64,000 nucleotides of DNA from JAEUOS01 sp965279115. Lineage in GTDB: Bacteria; Pseudomonadota; Gammaproteobacteria; Burkholderiales; JAEUOS01. Positions 16,292 through 24,904 of this stretch are shown in pieces; positions within the stretch are counted from its first letter, which is position 1, and each line of letters starts with the position of its first letter. The notes below the pieces were generated by a model. That model worked only from the letters and a program-made list of their open reading frames with translations. It was not told where the DNA came from and made no database searches. The stretch spans positions 1 to 64,000 of the forward strand of contig OZ257137.1 in the NCBI GenBank assembly GCA_965279115.1, in the 5' to 3' direction. Both the position numbers and the translations under genes were made by a program.

Positions 16292-17293
16292 ATGAAACAC
16301 CTGCTCAGAATGGTTCTCGCCAGCGCGGCCCTGGCACTGATCCCGGTTTCCCAGATTGCAGCTCAAACCAGAGTGGTGATCGGGCATTTTGGTGATCCTG
16401 TTCCCTACAAAGCGCTCATCGCTGATGGAAGCCTTGAAAAAGCCACCGGCTGGAAAATTGAGTGGCGGACGTTCGCTTCCGGTGCGGAAGTCAACGCTGC
16501 CATGGCCTCTGGCGGTATTCAGATTTCTGAAATCGGCTCTTCTCCCCTGTCAGCCGGCTTGAGTACCGGATTGCCGTATCAGATGGTCGCTGCCGGCAAG
16601 GTCATTGATTCCTCCGAGGCATTGGTCGCACGAAATGGCTCTGGCATCGACAAACCTGCCGACCTCAGAGGCAAGCGCATTGCGACGCCGATCGGCTCAA
16701 CGGCCCACTACTCATTGATGGGCGTGTTGAAGATGAATGGCATGACTGAGAAGGACATTACCTTGTTGGGCATGTCGCCAAATGAAATCGCCGCCGCCTG
16801 GGCACAAAACGCCATCGATGCCGCCTTCGTGTGGGTTCCGGTCCAGGCGAAGTTGCGTGAAAACGGCAAGGTGATGTACACCGCGGGCGACGTAGCGAGG
16901 GCGGCGGGTTTTCATACCTTCAACGCATGGGTTGCGAATACCAAGTTCGCATCTGAAAACCGCGACGGCTTGATCAAGTTCCTGAGGGCCGTGTTTGAGA
17001 TCAATGCGGATTACCACAAGAACAAGGCCGCATGGAATGCAGATTCACCAAAAATCAGGGCTGTTGCAGCGAACGTGGGTGTGCAACCGGCTGCGGTCGT
17101 GCCCATGCTGGATGGCACGATTTACCCGGACGGCGATCTGACCATGTCCGCCAACTGGATGGGTGGTGGCGCAGCAAAAACCATCAAAGGCACCGCTGAA
17201 TTCCTCAAGAGTGCTGGTCGAATCAACAGAACTGCGGACGACTACAGCCAGTTTGTCAACTCTGAGTTTGCCAAAGCCGCGGCGGGCAAGTAA
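16292..17293 (+). CDS. Taurine/sulfonate-type ABC transporter substrate-binding protein (TauA-like)
   Basis: A 333-aa protein with a signal peptide (MKHLLRMVLASAALALIPVS, cleavage near IAAQ) and an SsuA/TauA periplasmic-binding fold: GHFGDPVPYKALIADGSLEK, EIGSSPLSAGLSTGLPYQMV, LRGKRIATPIGSTAHYSLMG and DAAFVWVPVQAKL. TauA proteins bind taurine and related sulfonates. The ATG at 16292 follows GGAGA at good spacing. It is the first gene of a six-gene operon, with a strong hairpin separating it from the ATPase gene. Confidence 0.9.
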   Translation: MKHLLRMVLASAALALIPVSQIAAQTRVVIGHFGDPVPYKALIADGSLEKATGWKIEWRTFASGAEVNAAMASGGIQISEIGSSPLSAGLSTGLPYQMVAAGKVIDSSEALVARNGSGIDKPADLRGKRIATPIGSTAHYSLMGVLKMNGMTEKDITLLGMSPNEIAAAWAQNAIDAAFVWVPVQAKLRENGKVMYTAGDVARAAGFHTFNAWVANTKFASENRDGLIKFLRAVFEINADYHKNKAAWNADSPKIRAVAANVGVQPAAVVPMLDGTIYPDGDLTMSANWMGGGAAKTIKGTAEFLKSAGRINRTADDYSQFVNSEFAKAAAGK

Positions 17294-17314
17294 ACCTGCC
17301 GCTCCACCACGAGT

Positions 17315-17339
17315 GCTGACCTGCGCGTGCCAGGTCAGC
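17315..17339 (+). promoter_or_regulatory. Intercistronic hairpin after the binding-protein gene
   Basis: A perfect 9-bp stem GCTGACCTG/CAGGTCAGC with a 7-nt loop is followed by TCTT rather than a full T run. It may protect the 3' end of the binding-protein mRNA and lower readthrough, giving more binding protein than membrane parts. Confidence 0.6.
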
Positions 17340-17367
17340 TCTTCGGTTGCCCATTCTGAGGCTGTCG

Positions 17368-18162
17368 ATGACTGCTCTCGCCATTAAAAATGTGTCGGTT
17401 TTCTATCCGGTCAAGGGTAAACCGCCTGTTCATGCGCTCAAGAACATCAACCTTGAAATTCATGAGAAAGACTTTGTGGTGGCCCTGGGTGCATCGGGCT
17501 GCGGCAAGTCGACGCTGCTGAATCTGATTGCGGGATTCATGGCGCCCAGTGAAGGCGAAATCTCCCTCGACGGAACAGTGGTCACCGGCCCCGGTGCTGA
17601 CCGCTCGGTCGTTTTCCAGAAGCACGCCTTGCTGCCGTGGCTGAACGTCCTGGAAAACGTGGCGTTTGGCCTGAAAATCCAGGGGCATGACAAGGATAAA
17701 CGCGAGGCAATCGCCAGGGACTTCATCAAGCTGCTCGGTCTTGAGCAGTTCGAGCAATCGGCCACCTATGAGTTGTCGGGTGGCATGCAGCAACGCGTCG
17801 GCATTGCCCGGGCGCTGACCAGCGACCCGGCCATCCTGTTGATGGATGAGCCGCTTGGCGCGCTCGATGCGCTGACGCGCGAGCGGGCGCAGGAGTTGAT
17901 CCTGAAGGTCTGGCGGGACACCGGCAAGATGGTGTTCTTCATCACCCACAGCGTGGAGGAAGCGCTGTTCATGGGTACCAGGTTGATCGTGATGTCGCCC
18001 CGCCCTGGCCGCATCTCACACGTGTTCGACCTGCCATTCAGCCGGCAGTATTTCGCGAGCGGCAATGCCCGCGAGATCAAGGCATCAGCGGAGTTCATCG
18101 CCCTCAGGGAAAAAATCTTGAAGATCATCTTCACTGACGAAGCCGGAGCCCAAGATGAGTAA
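17368..18162 (+). CDS. Taurine/nitrate-type ABC transporter ATPase (TauB-like)
   Basis: A 264-aa ATPase with all motifs: Walker A GASGCGKST (residues 41-49), Q-loop in VVFQKHALLPW, signature LSGGMQQR (136-143), Walker B AILLMDEP (155-162) and switch H194 (FITHSVEEA). The SVEEA/MSPRPGRI region is typical of the nitrate/sulfonate/taurine subfamily. Its stop overlaps the permease start by 8 bp, implying translational coupling. It energises uptake at the inner membrane. Confidence 0.95.
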   Translation: MTALAIKNVSVFYPVKGKPPVHALKNINLEIHEKDFVVALGASGCGKSTLLNLIAGFMAPSEGEISLDGTVVTGPGADRSVVFQKHALLPWLNVLENVAFGLKIQGHDKDKREAIARDFIKLLGLEQFEQSATYELSGGMQQRVGIARALTSDPAILLMDEPLGALDALTRERAQELILKVWRDTGKMVFFITHSVEEALFMGTRLIVMSPRPGRISHVFDLPFSRQYFASGNAREIKASAEFIALREKILKIIFTDEAGAQDE

Positions 18163-19015
18163 CACTCGATCAACAAGTGGCCAGGGCTTTCTGGGTGGTT
18201 TCATGAAAGCCAAACCTGCCAGGCCCGGCGAAATATATGGCGTTCCCGGCCAGGGGGAAAGCTACAAGATCAGCGCGGTCGTGATCGTGCTGTTGATCGC
18301 TTTCTGGGGGTTTGTCACCTATTCGGGCTACATAAAGCCGCTCTTCCTGCCTTCGCCCATGGGTGTGGTGAACGCCCTTTTCGACGTAATGAAGGAAGGC
18401 TTCACAGGCGTGGGATTCTGGGAGCATATCTGGATCAGCACGCTGCGCGTCTTTGGCGCCTTCGTGCTGGCCTGCGTCATTGGCATTCCACTCGGCATAG
18501 CCATGGGCATGAGTCCGGTCGCGCGCGGCATCTTTGATCCCCCCATCGAGTTTTACCGCCCCATTCCGCCGCTTGCGTATCTGCCGTTGATGATCATCTG
18601 GTTTGGTATCGACGAATTGTCCAAGGTTTTGCTGATCTTCTCGTCGGTGCTCGCGCCGATGGTTCTGGGAGCGCGGGCGGGTGTGAAGTCGGCAGCAATC
18701 GAGCAGATTCATGCGGCCTATTCGTTCGGCGCCACGCGCTGGCAGGTGATTCGCCTGGTGGTCTTGCCGTCCGCCATGCCGGAGATATTCACCGCCATGC
18801 GTGTGGGCATCGGATTCGGCTGGACCACCTTGGTGGCAGCCGAAATGGTCGCCGCCACTTCCGGCCTGGGATACATGGTTTTGTCAGCCTCCAGGTTCCT
18901 GCAGACGCCCATCGTCATCATGGGCATCGTGGTGATCGCGGCGATTGCCTACGCCTTTGACCATCTGGTGCGCTTTGTCGAACGCCGCGTCGTGCCCTGG
19001 AAGGGCCGCGGGTGA
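18155..19015 (+). CDS. Taurine/sulfonate-type ABC transporter permease (TauC-like)
   Basis: A 286-aa membrane protein with about six transmembrane segments and the BPD_transp_1 coupling motif EQIHAAYSFGATRWQVIRLV (EAA-like loop contacting the ATPase). FRPIPPLAYLPLMIIWFGID-like sequence and the GWTTLVAAEMV segment mark the SsuC/TauC group. A roughly 40-residue cytoplasmic N-terminus precedes the first membrane span. The dehydrogenase gene follows after 29 bp. Confidence 0.94.
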   Translation: MSNTRSTSGQGFLGGFMKAKPARPGEIYGVPGQGESYKISAVVIVLLIAFWGFVTYSGYIKPLFLPSPMGVVNALFDVMKEGFTGVGFWEHIWISTLRVFGAFVLACVIGIPLGIAMGMSPVARGIFDPPIEFYRPIPPLAYLPLMIIWFGIDELSKVLLIFSSVLAPMVLGARAGVKSAAIEQIHAAYSFGATRWQVIRLVVLPSAMPEIFTAMRVGIGFGWTTLVAAEMVAATSGLGYMVLSASRFLQTPIVIMGIVVIAAIAYAFDHLVRFVERRVVPWKGRG

Positions 19016-19044
19016 TCCGGCGCAGGCCTCGTTGAAAGCATCGC

Positions 19045-20364
19045 ATGACGATCGAATATCTGAAAAAAGCCACCCCGCCGCAAGAGGAAATCGACAACGC
19101 GACCTCCGAGACGGTACAGCGCTTGCTGACTGACATACAAAAGAATGGCCGGGAAGCGGTTGAAAGGTACGCGCGCGACTTCGACGGCTGGAAGGGCGGC
19201 ATCGTGGTGAGCGAAGACGACTTCGCGAATGCGACCAGGAAGCTTTCGCAGGGCGTCCGTGACGACATCGCCTTCGCACACGCGCGGGTAAGGGATTTTG
19301 CCCAGCGCCAGCGCGAGTCGCTGCACGAATTTGAAGTCGAGCTGATCAGCGGCTTGACGGCCGGGCAAAAGCTGATCCCGGTCCATACCGCGGGTTGCTA
19401 CGTCCCGGGCGGTCGTTACGCGCATGCGGCCTCGGCCATCATGAGCGTGTGTACCGCCAGGGTCGCGGGCGTGCGCAACATCGTGGCCACCTCCCCCGCG
19501 CACCAGGACGCCGGCGTTCACCCCGCCATCCTGCACACCATGAAGCTCTGCGGTGCGGATGTCGTTCTGACGCTTGGCGGGGTGCAGGGCATCGCGGCCA
19601 TGGCATACGGCCTGTACTCGCCCAAGCCCGCCGATGTGATCGTCGGCCCCGGCAACCGCTTCGTGGCGGAGGCCAAGCGCACCCTGTTTGGCCGCATCGG
19701 CATCGACGTGGTGGCCGGCCCGACCGAGTCCGCCATCATTGCCGATGAAACCGCCGACGTGAACCTGGTCGCGGCGGATCTCGCAGGCCAGGCCGAGCAT
19801 GGCCCGGATTCCCCCGTGTGGCTGTTCACCACTTCCCGCGAGTTGGGACGCCAAGTCATCGAGATCATGCCGTCTGTGATTGCCGCCCTGCCCGAACTGG
19901 CGCGCAACGCGGCCGCCGCCGCCTGGCGTGATTATGGCGAGGTGGTGCTGGCAGGCAGCCGGGAAGAAATGATCGAGGTCAGCGACCGGTACGCGCCCGA
20001 GCATTTGCAGGTGTTTGCCAGGGACCTCGACTGGTGGCTGGCCAATTTATCCAACTACGGTTCGCTTTTTCTGGGGGAAGAAACCACCGTAGCCTATGGC
20101 GACAAATGCGCCGGACCCAACCATATCCTGCCGACCCGCGGCGCGGCGCGCTACTCGGGCGGCCTGAGCGTGGGCAAGTTCATCAAGACCGTGACCTACC
20201 AGCGCCTGACGCAAGGTGCCAGCCGCGCCGTCGGCCAGGTTGCCGCGAGAATTTCCCGCCTGGAAGGCATGGAAGGGCATGCGCGTACCGGCGACATCCG
20301 ATTGAAAAAATACTTCCCGCAGGAATCCTTCGAGCTGGGGTCGCTCGGCGGACATCAGCACTGA
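19045..20364 (+). CDS. Histidinol-dehydrogenase-like enzyme (HpsN-type), likely sulfo-alcohol oxidoreductase
   Basis: A 439-aa zinc- and NAD-dependent HisD-fold enzyme. Catalytic and metal residues are kept: Q249 and H252 (GQAEHGPDS), E319-H320 (YAPEHLQV), D353 (GDKCAGPNH) and H412 (EGMEGHARTG). It lies outside any histidine operon and next to a taurine-type transporter and a cysteate-lyase-like gene. It therefore fits HpsN-type paralogs, which oxidise 2,3-dihydroxypropane-1-sulfonate to sulfolactate in two NAD-linked steps. An amino alcohol sulfonate (cysteinolate), chemically parallel to histidinol, is an alternative substrate. The substrate choice is inference; a true HisD is less likely. 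Confidence 0.85.
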   Translation: MTIEYLKKATPPQEEIDNATSETVQRLLTDIQKNGREAVERYARDFDGWKGGIVVSEDDFANATRKLSQGVRDDIAFAHARVRDFAQRQRESLHEFEVELISGLTAGQKLIPVHTAGCYVPGGRYAHAASAIMSVCTARVAGVRNIVATSPAHQDAGVHPAILHTMKLCGADVVLTLGGVQGIAAMAYGLYSPKPADVIVGPGNRFVAEAKRTLFGRIGIDVVAGPTESAIIADETADVNLVAADLAGQAEHGPDSPVWLFTTSRELGRQVIEIMPSVIAALPELARNAAAAAWRDYGEVVLAGSREEMIEVSDRYAPEHLQVFARDLDWWLANLSNYGSLFLGEETTVAYGDKCAGPNHILPTRGAARYSGGLSVGKFIKTVTYQRLTQGASRAVGQVAARISRLEGMEGHARTGDIRLKKYFPQESFELGSLGGHQH

Positions 20365-20371
20365 TCGCGCC

Positions 20372-21619
20372 ATGTCTTCATCCGTGACAACGCCAACATC
20401 AACCGTGCCGCCCGGGCATGACGGGCTCTGGTTCGGCAAGGACCTGAGCGCACCCGAACCGATTCCGGAAGAGGCGATCGAGCGTGCCGTGACCTTGATG
20501 CGCTCGGGCCGCCTGCATCGCTACGGCGAGCAAGGCGTGGGCCACCCCGAGCCTTCGCTGCTGGAGCAGGAGTACGCCGCTTATGTGGGCAGCACATACT
20601 GCGTGGCCATCAGCTCATGCGGTGCCGCCATGTTCATCGCCCTCAAGGCGCTGGGCGTGAAGGCGGGCGACAAGGTGTTGACCAGCACCTTCACGCTCTC
20701 GCCCGTGCCGGGCGCGATCGCGCATGCGGGCGCCGACGCGGTTCTGATCGAGACCACCGCCGACTACATCACCGACCTGGCCGACCTGGAGCGCAAGGCG
20801 GCGACCAGTGGCGCCAGGGTCTTCCTGCTTTCACACATGCGTGGCCATATCGCCGACTTGAGGAAAGTGCGGGCCATTTGCGACTACTACGGAGTCGCGA
20901 TCATCGAGGACTGCGCGCACACCATGGGGGCCAGGTGGGAAGGCAAGCCCACCGGCACATGGGGCAAGGTGGGTTGCTACAGCACGCAAACCTACAAGCA
21001 CATCAACTCCGGCGAAGGCGGCTTGCTGGTGACCGATGACGATGACGTCGCGGCGCAGGCGATATTGATGTCGGGCTGTTACATGATGTACGACCAGCAC
21101 GTCCTGAAGCCCGCCGCCCAGGTCTTCGAGCGCTGGAAGTACGTCACGCCCAACTTCAGCATGCGCATGTCCAATCTGGCCGCCAGCCTGTTGCGCCCGC
21201 AATTGGGCCAACTCGCCGAACGCGGGCTGCGCTGGAACCACATCTACGCGACGCTGGAACGAGAACTGGGCAAGGCCGAACATGTTTCAATTCCGGCGCG
21301 CGATGCCAGGGAAGAGTTTGTGGCGAGCTCGATTCAATTCACCTTGAACCTGAAGCTGCAGCAGATCGAGCGTTTTCTGAAGGAATGCGATTTGCGCGGG
21401 CTTTACATCAAATGGTTTGGTACGCCCGCACCGGTTGCATTCACCAGCAATTATGAACATTGGCATTACCTTGCAAGCCGGCCGGACATTCCCAAATCCA
21501 AGGCAGTGCTGGATCAGTTGCTGGATCTGCGCACGCCGATATCACTGACCGACGACGACTGCGTCCTGATAGGAAAAATCGTCTCCGCGGCCAGCCGCCT
21601 CGCCGCTGCCGTCAACTGA
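20372..21619 (+). CDS. DegT/DnrJ/EryC1/StrS-family PLP aminotransferase
   Basis: A 415-aa fold-type-I PLP enzyme. The cofactor-binding Asp is D180 (AIIEDCAHTMG) and the Schiff-base lysine K209 (YSTQTYKHINSGEGG). The family usually transfers an amino group from Glu or Gln to keto-sugars or inososes, at a carbon next to hydroxyl groups. It starts 7 bp after the dehydrogenase stop, within a sulfonate-type operon rather than a sugar or antibiotic cluster, so I infer it aminates a small sulfonated ketone or aldehyde, or runs in reverse to remove an amino group. No direct evidence fixes the substrate. Confidence 0.88.
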   Translation: MSSSVTTPTSTVPPGHDGLWFGKDLSAPEPIPEEAIERAVTLMRSGRLHRYGEQGVGHPEPSLLEQEYAAYVGSTYCVAISSCGAAMFIALKALGVKAGDKVLTSTFTLSPVPGAIAHAGADAVLIETTADYITDLADLERKAATSGARVFLLSHMRGHIADLRKVRAICDYYGVAIIEDCAHTMGARWEGKPTGTWGKVGCYSTQTYKHINSGEGGLLVTDDDDVAAQAILMSGCYMMYDQHVLKPAAQVFERWKYVTPNFSMRMSNLAASLLRPQLGQLAERGLRWNHIYATLERELGKAEHVSIPARDAREEFVASSIQFTLNLKLQQIERFLKECDLRGLYIKWFGTPAPVAFTSNYEHWHYLASRPDIPKSKAVLDQLLDLRTPISLTDDDCVLIGKIVSAASRLAAAVN

Positions 21620-21661
21620 CTTCAGCCCCCCAACCCGTTCCGACCATAAAGGAGAGCGTCC

Positions 21662-22672
21662 TTGAAGCTCACCGGATTTCCCCGCGTTCGCATCACCCAC
21701 GGCCCCACACCGCTTGAGTTCATGCCCCGCATGACCGAGGCCCTGGGCGGCCCCAACCTGTACATCAAGCGTGACGACTGCACCGGACTGGGCAGCGGTG
21801 GCAACAAGACCCGCAAGCTTGAATTCCTGATGGCCGATGCGCTCAAACTGGGGGCCGACACCATCATCACGCAAGGGGCGACCCAGTCCAATCACGCCCG
21901 CCAGACGGTCGCCATCGCCGCGAAAATGGGCATGAAGTGCGAGATCCTGCTGGAAGACCGCACCGGCTACACGGCCGAAAACTACAAACGGTCTGGTAAT
22001 GTTTTTCTCGACCACCTCTATGGCGCCAATGTGCAGGAAGTGCCGGGCGGTACCGACATGAATGCCGCGATGTCCAGGCTGGCCGATGAACTGCGCGCCA
22101 AGGGCCAAAAGCCCTACATCATCCCCGGCGGCGGCTCCAATCCGATTGGTGCGCTGGGCTATGTGGTCTGTGCGCTGGAACTGGTCGACCAGTTCAATCA
22201 CCTGGGCTTGAATGTGAGTTGCGTGGTTCACGCCACCGGCAGCGCGGGCACACAGGCCGGTCTGGTCGCCGGTTTTGAAGGCACACGCAGCCAGATACCG
22301 GTGCTTGGTATCGGCGTACGTGCACCGCGGGAAGCCCAGGAAACCAACGTCTACAACCTGGCCGCCAAGACTGTGGACCTGCTGGGTGTGCCAGGCAGCG
22401 TCAGCCGCGAAAGCGTGAAAGCCAATTGCGACTACGTCGGTGGCGGATACGGCATACCCACGGCGGGCATGATTGAAGCGGTGACCATGATGGCGCGACT
22501 GGAAGGCATCTTGCTCGACCCCGTGTATTCCGGCAAAGGCATGGCCGGTCTGATCGACCTGTGCCGGAATGGTCATTTCAAGAAGGGCGAGAATATCGTC
22601 TTCCTGCACACCGGCGGCTCGGTAGCACTCTACGGTTACATGGATTCTTTTGACGGATTGAAGCCGCTTTAG
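21662..22672 (+). CDS. cuyA: PLP-dependent L-cysteate sulfo-lyase / D-cysteine desulfhydrase-like enzyme
   Basis: A 336-aa fold-type-II PLP enzyme of the ACC deaminase/D-cysteine desulfhydrase group. YIKRDDCTGLGSGGNKTRK places the PLP lysine at about K49, then QGATQSNHARQTVAIAA and the HTGGSVALYGY end. Related enzymes split L-cysteate (CuyA) to pyruvate, sulfite and ammonia, or D-cysteine to pyruvate, sulfide and ammonia. The taurine-type transporter and HpsN-like enzyme favour CuyA, but the two activities cannot be told apart by eye. It begins with TTG, supported by AAGGAG 7 bp upstream. No sulfite exporter or sulfite dehydrogenase gene follows. Confidence 0.8.
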   Translation: MKLTGFPRVRITHGPTPLEFMPRMTEALGGPNLYIKRDDCTGLGSGGNKTRKLEFLMADALKLGADTIITQGATQSNHARQTVAIAAKMGMKCEILLEDRTGYTAENYKRSGNVFLDHLYGANVQEVPGGTDMNAAMSRLADELRAKGQKPYIIPGGGSNPIGALGYVVCALELVDQFNHLGLNVSCVVHATGSAGTQAGLVAGFEGTRSQIPVLGIGVRAPREAQETNVYNLAAKTVDLLGVPGSVSRESVKANCDYVGGGYGIPTAGMIEAVTMMARLEGILLDPVYSGKGMAGLIDLCRNGHFKKGENIVFLHTGGSVALYGYMDSFDGLKPL

Positions 22673-22802
22673 CCTGCCTTGACGCAGTGGTTGGCGCCGG
22701 TTGAATATCAATCACCCCGGCGTGACCTGCTACCGGGACTTCAGACCATTCATCAGTGAGTAACGGCGCCCGGGCTCTCGCAAGCGCGGCCTTGCGCGCT
22801 GC

Positions 22803-23021
22803 CTAGGCGCCGGCGAAGACGTCCGTCACCATCGCGTGGAAGCGGCGCAGGGAAATCGGCGCACCGTAACGACGCGCCGACTCGGCGTCGAACTTGCGCG
22901 GCGGCGAAACGTCCCAGGCGGCGCAGGCCGGCACCTCGTCCGAATCGCAGTTTCCCAGCGAAACCGGAACGCCGTCGACGTTGAAAAACAGGCTGCGGGC
23001 GTAGAAAACGGGGATCTCCAA
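22803..23021 (-). CDS. Small hypothetical protein
   Basis: A 72-aa protein from a TTG start with a perfect GAAGGAG six bases upstream; a GTG at 23081 would add 20 residues but has no such site. The sequence (EIPVFYARSLFFNVDGVPVS, then LGNCDSDEVPACAAWDVSPP) is protein-like, with two Cys and no signal peptide or membrane segment. The family is not recognised. It stands alone, divergent from the small membrane protein gene. Confidence 0.55.
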   Translation of the reverse strand: MEIPVFYARSLFFNVDGVPVSLGNCDSDEVPACAAWDVSPPRKFDAESARRYGAPISLRRFHAMVTDVFAGA

Positions 23022-23316
23022 GTCAATCTCCTTCAAGTGGGTGGGCGCAACCTTATCAAGGCAACATGACAGGATTGTCACCGGCGCGAAAAGAGCGGCT
23101 CTTCGCCGAGAAGGGAGAGAGATGCCGTTGCGACTTGTGTGGCATTTGTCACAGATTGTGGGATGCTTTCCATACCGCGGTGCGTGAACGCACCGGCGTC
23201 ACCAGGCGTCACCTTTCGGGCGCTCCCCCTGAAGCGTACAAATGAGCCATCGCAGGTTCATTCACACACGCAGTCCCGATCGCAACATCGAACACCGGAT
23301 TCCGAGGGGAACCATC

Positions 23317-23490
23317 ATGAAACTCCGTAACGCCTTCATCGCACCCGCCGCCGGCATCGCCGTGGTCCTGTCCTCCATCGCCGTCTTCGGATTGTCCTTC
23401 GGAATCCTGGTGGGGGTTGGGCTGGCGACCATCACGATCGTCACCGGAAGCCTGGTTCTCGCCGCCGACACCGACATCGAAGCGCGGTGA
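23317..23490 (+). CDS. Small membrane protein
   Basis: A 57-aa protein with two hydrophobic stretches (IAPAAGIAVVLSSIAVFGLS and ILVGVGLATITIVTGSLVLA) and a short charged tail (ADTDIEAR). The ATG has GAGGGGA upstream. It is probably an inner-membrane protein of unknown role. The nucleoside transporter follows 145 bp later on the same strand. Confidence 0.65.
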   Translation: MKLRNAFIAPAAGIAVVLSSIAVFGLSFGILVGVGLATITIVTGSLVLAADTDIEAR

Positions 23491-23635
23491 TCCGTCCACG
23501 ATCCCGCAACAAGTTCCCTCGTATCCGGGTCGCAGGTGTTTGAACCCCGGCAGGATTGCCGTTTCGGTACCATGTGCCCATGCACCGCCTCCGCACTCGC
23601 GCAATCCGCACTACCACCCGGCGGTCCCCCGGATC

Positions 23636-24880
23636 GTGATCGCCCTCCTCCAGCCCTTTATCGGCTACGCCGCGTTCCTGGCACTGGCCTGGCTCATGTC
23701 CGAAAACAAGCGCGGCGTGCCGTGGCGCACCGTTTTCGGAGGGGTGGCGCTGCAGGTCGCCCTCGCAGCGGTCTTGCTGAAGTCGTCCGTCGTCCGCGCG
23801 GCGTTCGTATCGCTCAACGATGCGATGCTTGCGGTGGAGGCGGCCACACGCGCCGGCACTTCGATGGTGTTCGGCTTTCTGGGCGGCGCGCCCCTGCCCT
23901 ACGCCGAGACGGCGGCCGGCGCGAGCTTCGTGCTCGCCTTTCGCGCCCTGCCGGTGGTGCTGGTGATGAGCGCCTTGTCGGCCCTGCTGTTCCACTGGCG
24001 CGTGCTCCCGCTGCTGGTGCGCCTGATGTCGGCGCTGCTGGAGAAAGTGCTCGGGGTGGGCGGTGCGGTCGGCCTTTCCACCGCCGCCAACGTGTTTGTG
24101 GGCATGGTCGAGGCACCCCTGCTCGTGAAGCCCTACCTCGCCCGGGTTTCGCGCGGCGAGCTTTTCATCATCCTCTCCGCCGGCATGGCGGGCGTGGCGG
24201 GCACCGTCATGGCGCTCTATGCCGGCATCCTGTCGCAGCAAGTGCCTGGCGCCCTGGGGCACATACTCGCCGCCTCGTTCATCAGCGCACCGGCCGCGAT
24301 CGCGTTCGCCGCGCTGATGGTGCCGCCGGAAGGTGCGCCTACCGGGCGCGACGCGACCTTGCCGCAAGCCGACACCAGCAGCATCGATGCCATCACGCGC
24401 GGCACCAGCGAGGGATTGGCGCTGCTCTTGAACATCGTTGCCATGCTGATCGTCCTGGTGGCCCTGGTGGCCCTGGCCAACCAGCTGTTGGCGTTGCTCC
24501 CCCATACCGGCGCGCCCTGGTCGCTCCAGGGTCTGCTTGGCCTGGTGATGGCACCGCTGGCCTGGCTGGCCGGCGTGCCATGGGACCAGGCAGGCACCGC
24601 CGGCGCGCTGCTGGGCACCAAGGTCGTCCTCAATGAACTGATCGCCTATATCGATCTCGCGGCCTTGCCGCCCGAGGCGCTTTCGCCGAACAGCCGCATC
24701 ATCATGACATATGCCCTGTGCGGCTTCGCCAATCTTGGCAGCCTGGGCATCATGATCGGCGGCATCGCGACCATGCTGCCGGAACGCCGCGCCGAAATCA
24801 TCGAACTCGGGCCGCGCACCCTCGTCGCGGGTACGCTGGCCACCTTGTCCTGTGGCTGCGTGGTGGGCGTGTTGATTTGA
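23636..24880 (+). CDS. NupC/CNT-family nucleoside transporter
   Basis: A 414-aa protein with about ten membrane segments and the order N-terminal, gate and core domains of concentrative nucleoside transporters. The gate helices contain FLGGAPLPYAETAAGASFVL, and the core has GLSTAANVFVGMVEAPLLVK plus NELIAYIDL and YALCGFANLGSLGIMIGG. These carry nucleosides into the cell with Na+ or H+. GTG at 23636 gives the usual family length, but its ribosome-binding site is weak and the exact start is uncertain. Confidence 0.9.
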   Translation: MIALLQPFIGYAAFLALAWLMSENKRGVPWRTVFGGVALQVALAAVLLKSSVVRAAFVSLNDAMLAVEAATRAGTSMVFGFLGGAPLPYAETAAGASFVLAFRALPVVLVMSALSALLFHWRVLPLLVRLMSALLEKVLGVGGAVGLSTAANVFVGMVEAPLLVKPYLARVSRGELFIILSAGMAGVAGTVMALYAGILSQQVPGALGHILAASFISAPAAIAFAALMVPPEGAPTGRDATLPQADTSSIDAITRGTSEGLALLLNIVAMLIVLVALVALANQLLALLPHTGAPWSLQGLLGLVMAPLAWLAGVPWDQAGTAGALLGTKVVLNELIAYIDLAALPPEALSPNSRIIMTYALCGFANLGSLGIMIGGIATMLPERRAEIIELGPRTLVAGTLATLSCGCVVGVLI

Positions 24881-24904
24881 TCCCTGGGGCAGGGCCGTGA
24901 GAGC

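Noticed and set aside
19045..20364. Genuine histidine-biosynthesis HisD
   Set aside because: No other his genes nearby, and the operon context is sulfonate transport and desulfonation; kept as a less likely alternative.
23441..24505. Long minus-strand frame opposite the nucleoside transporter
   Set aside because: His/Gln/Arg-rich shadow translation of a high-GC membrane protein gene.
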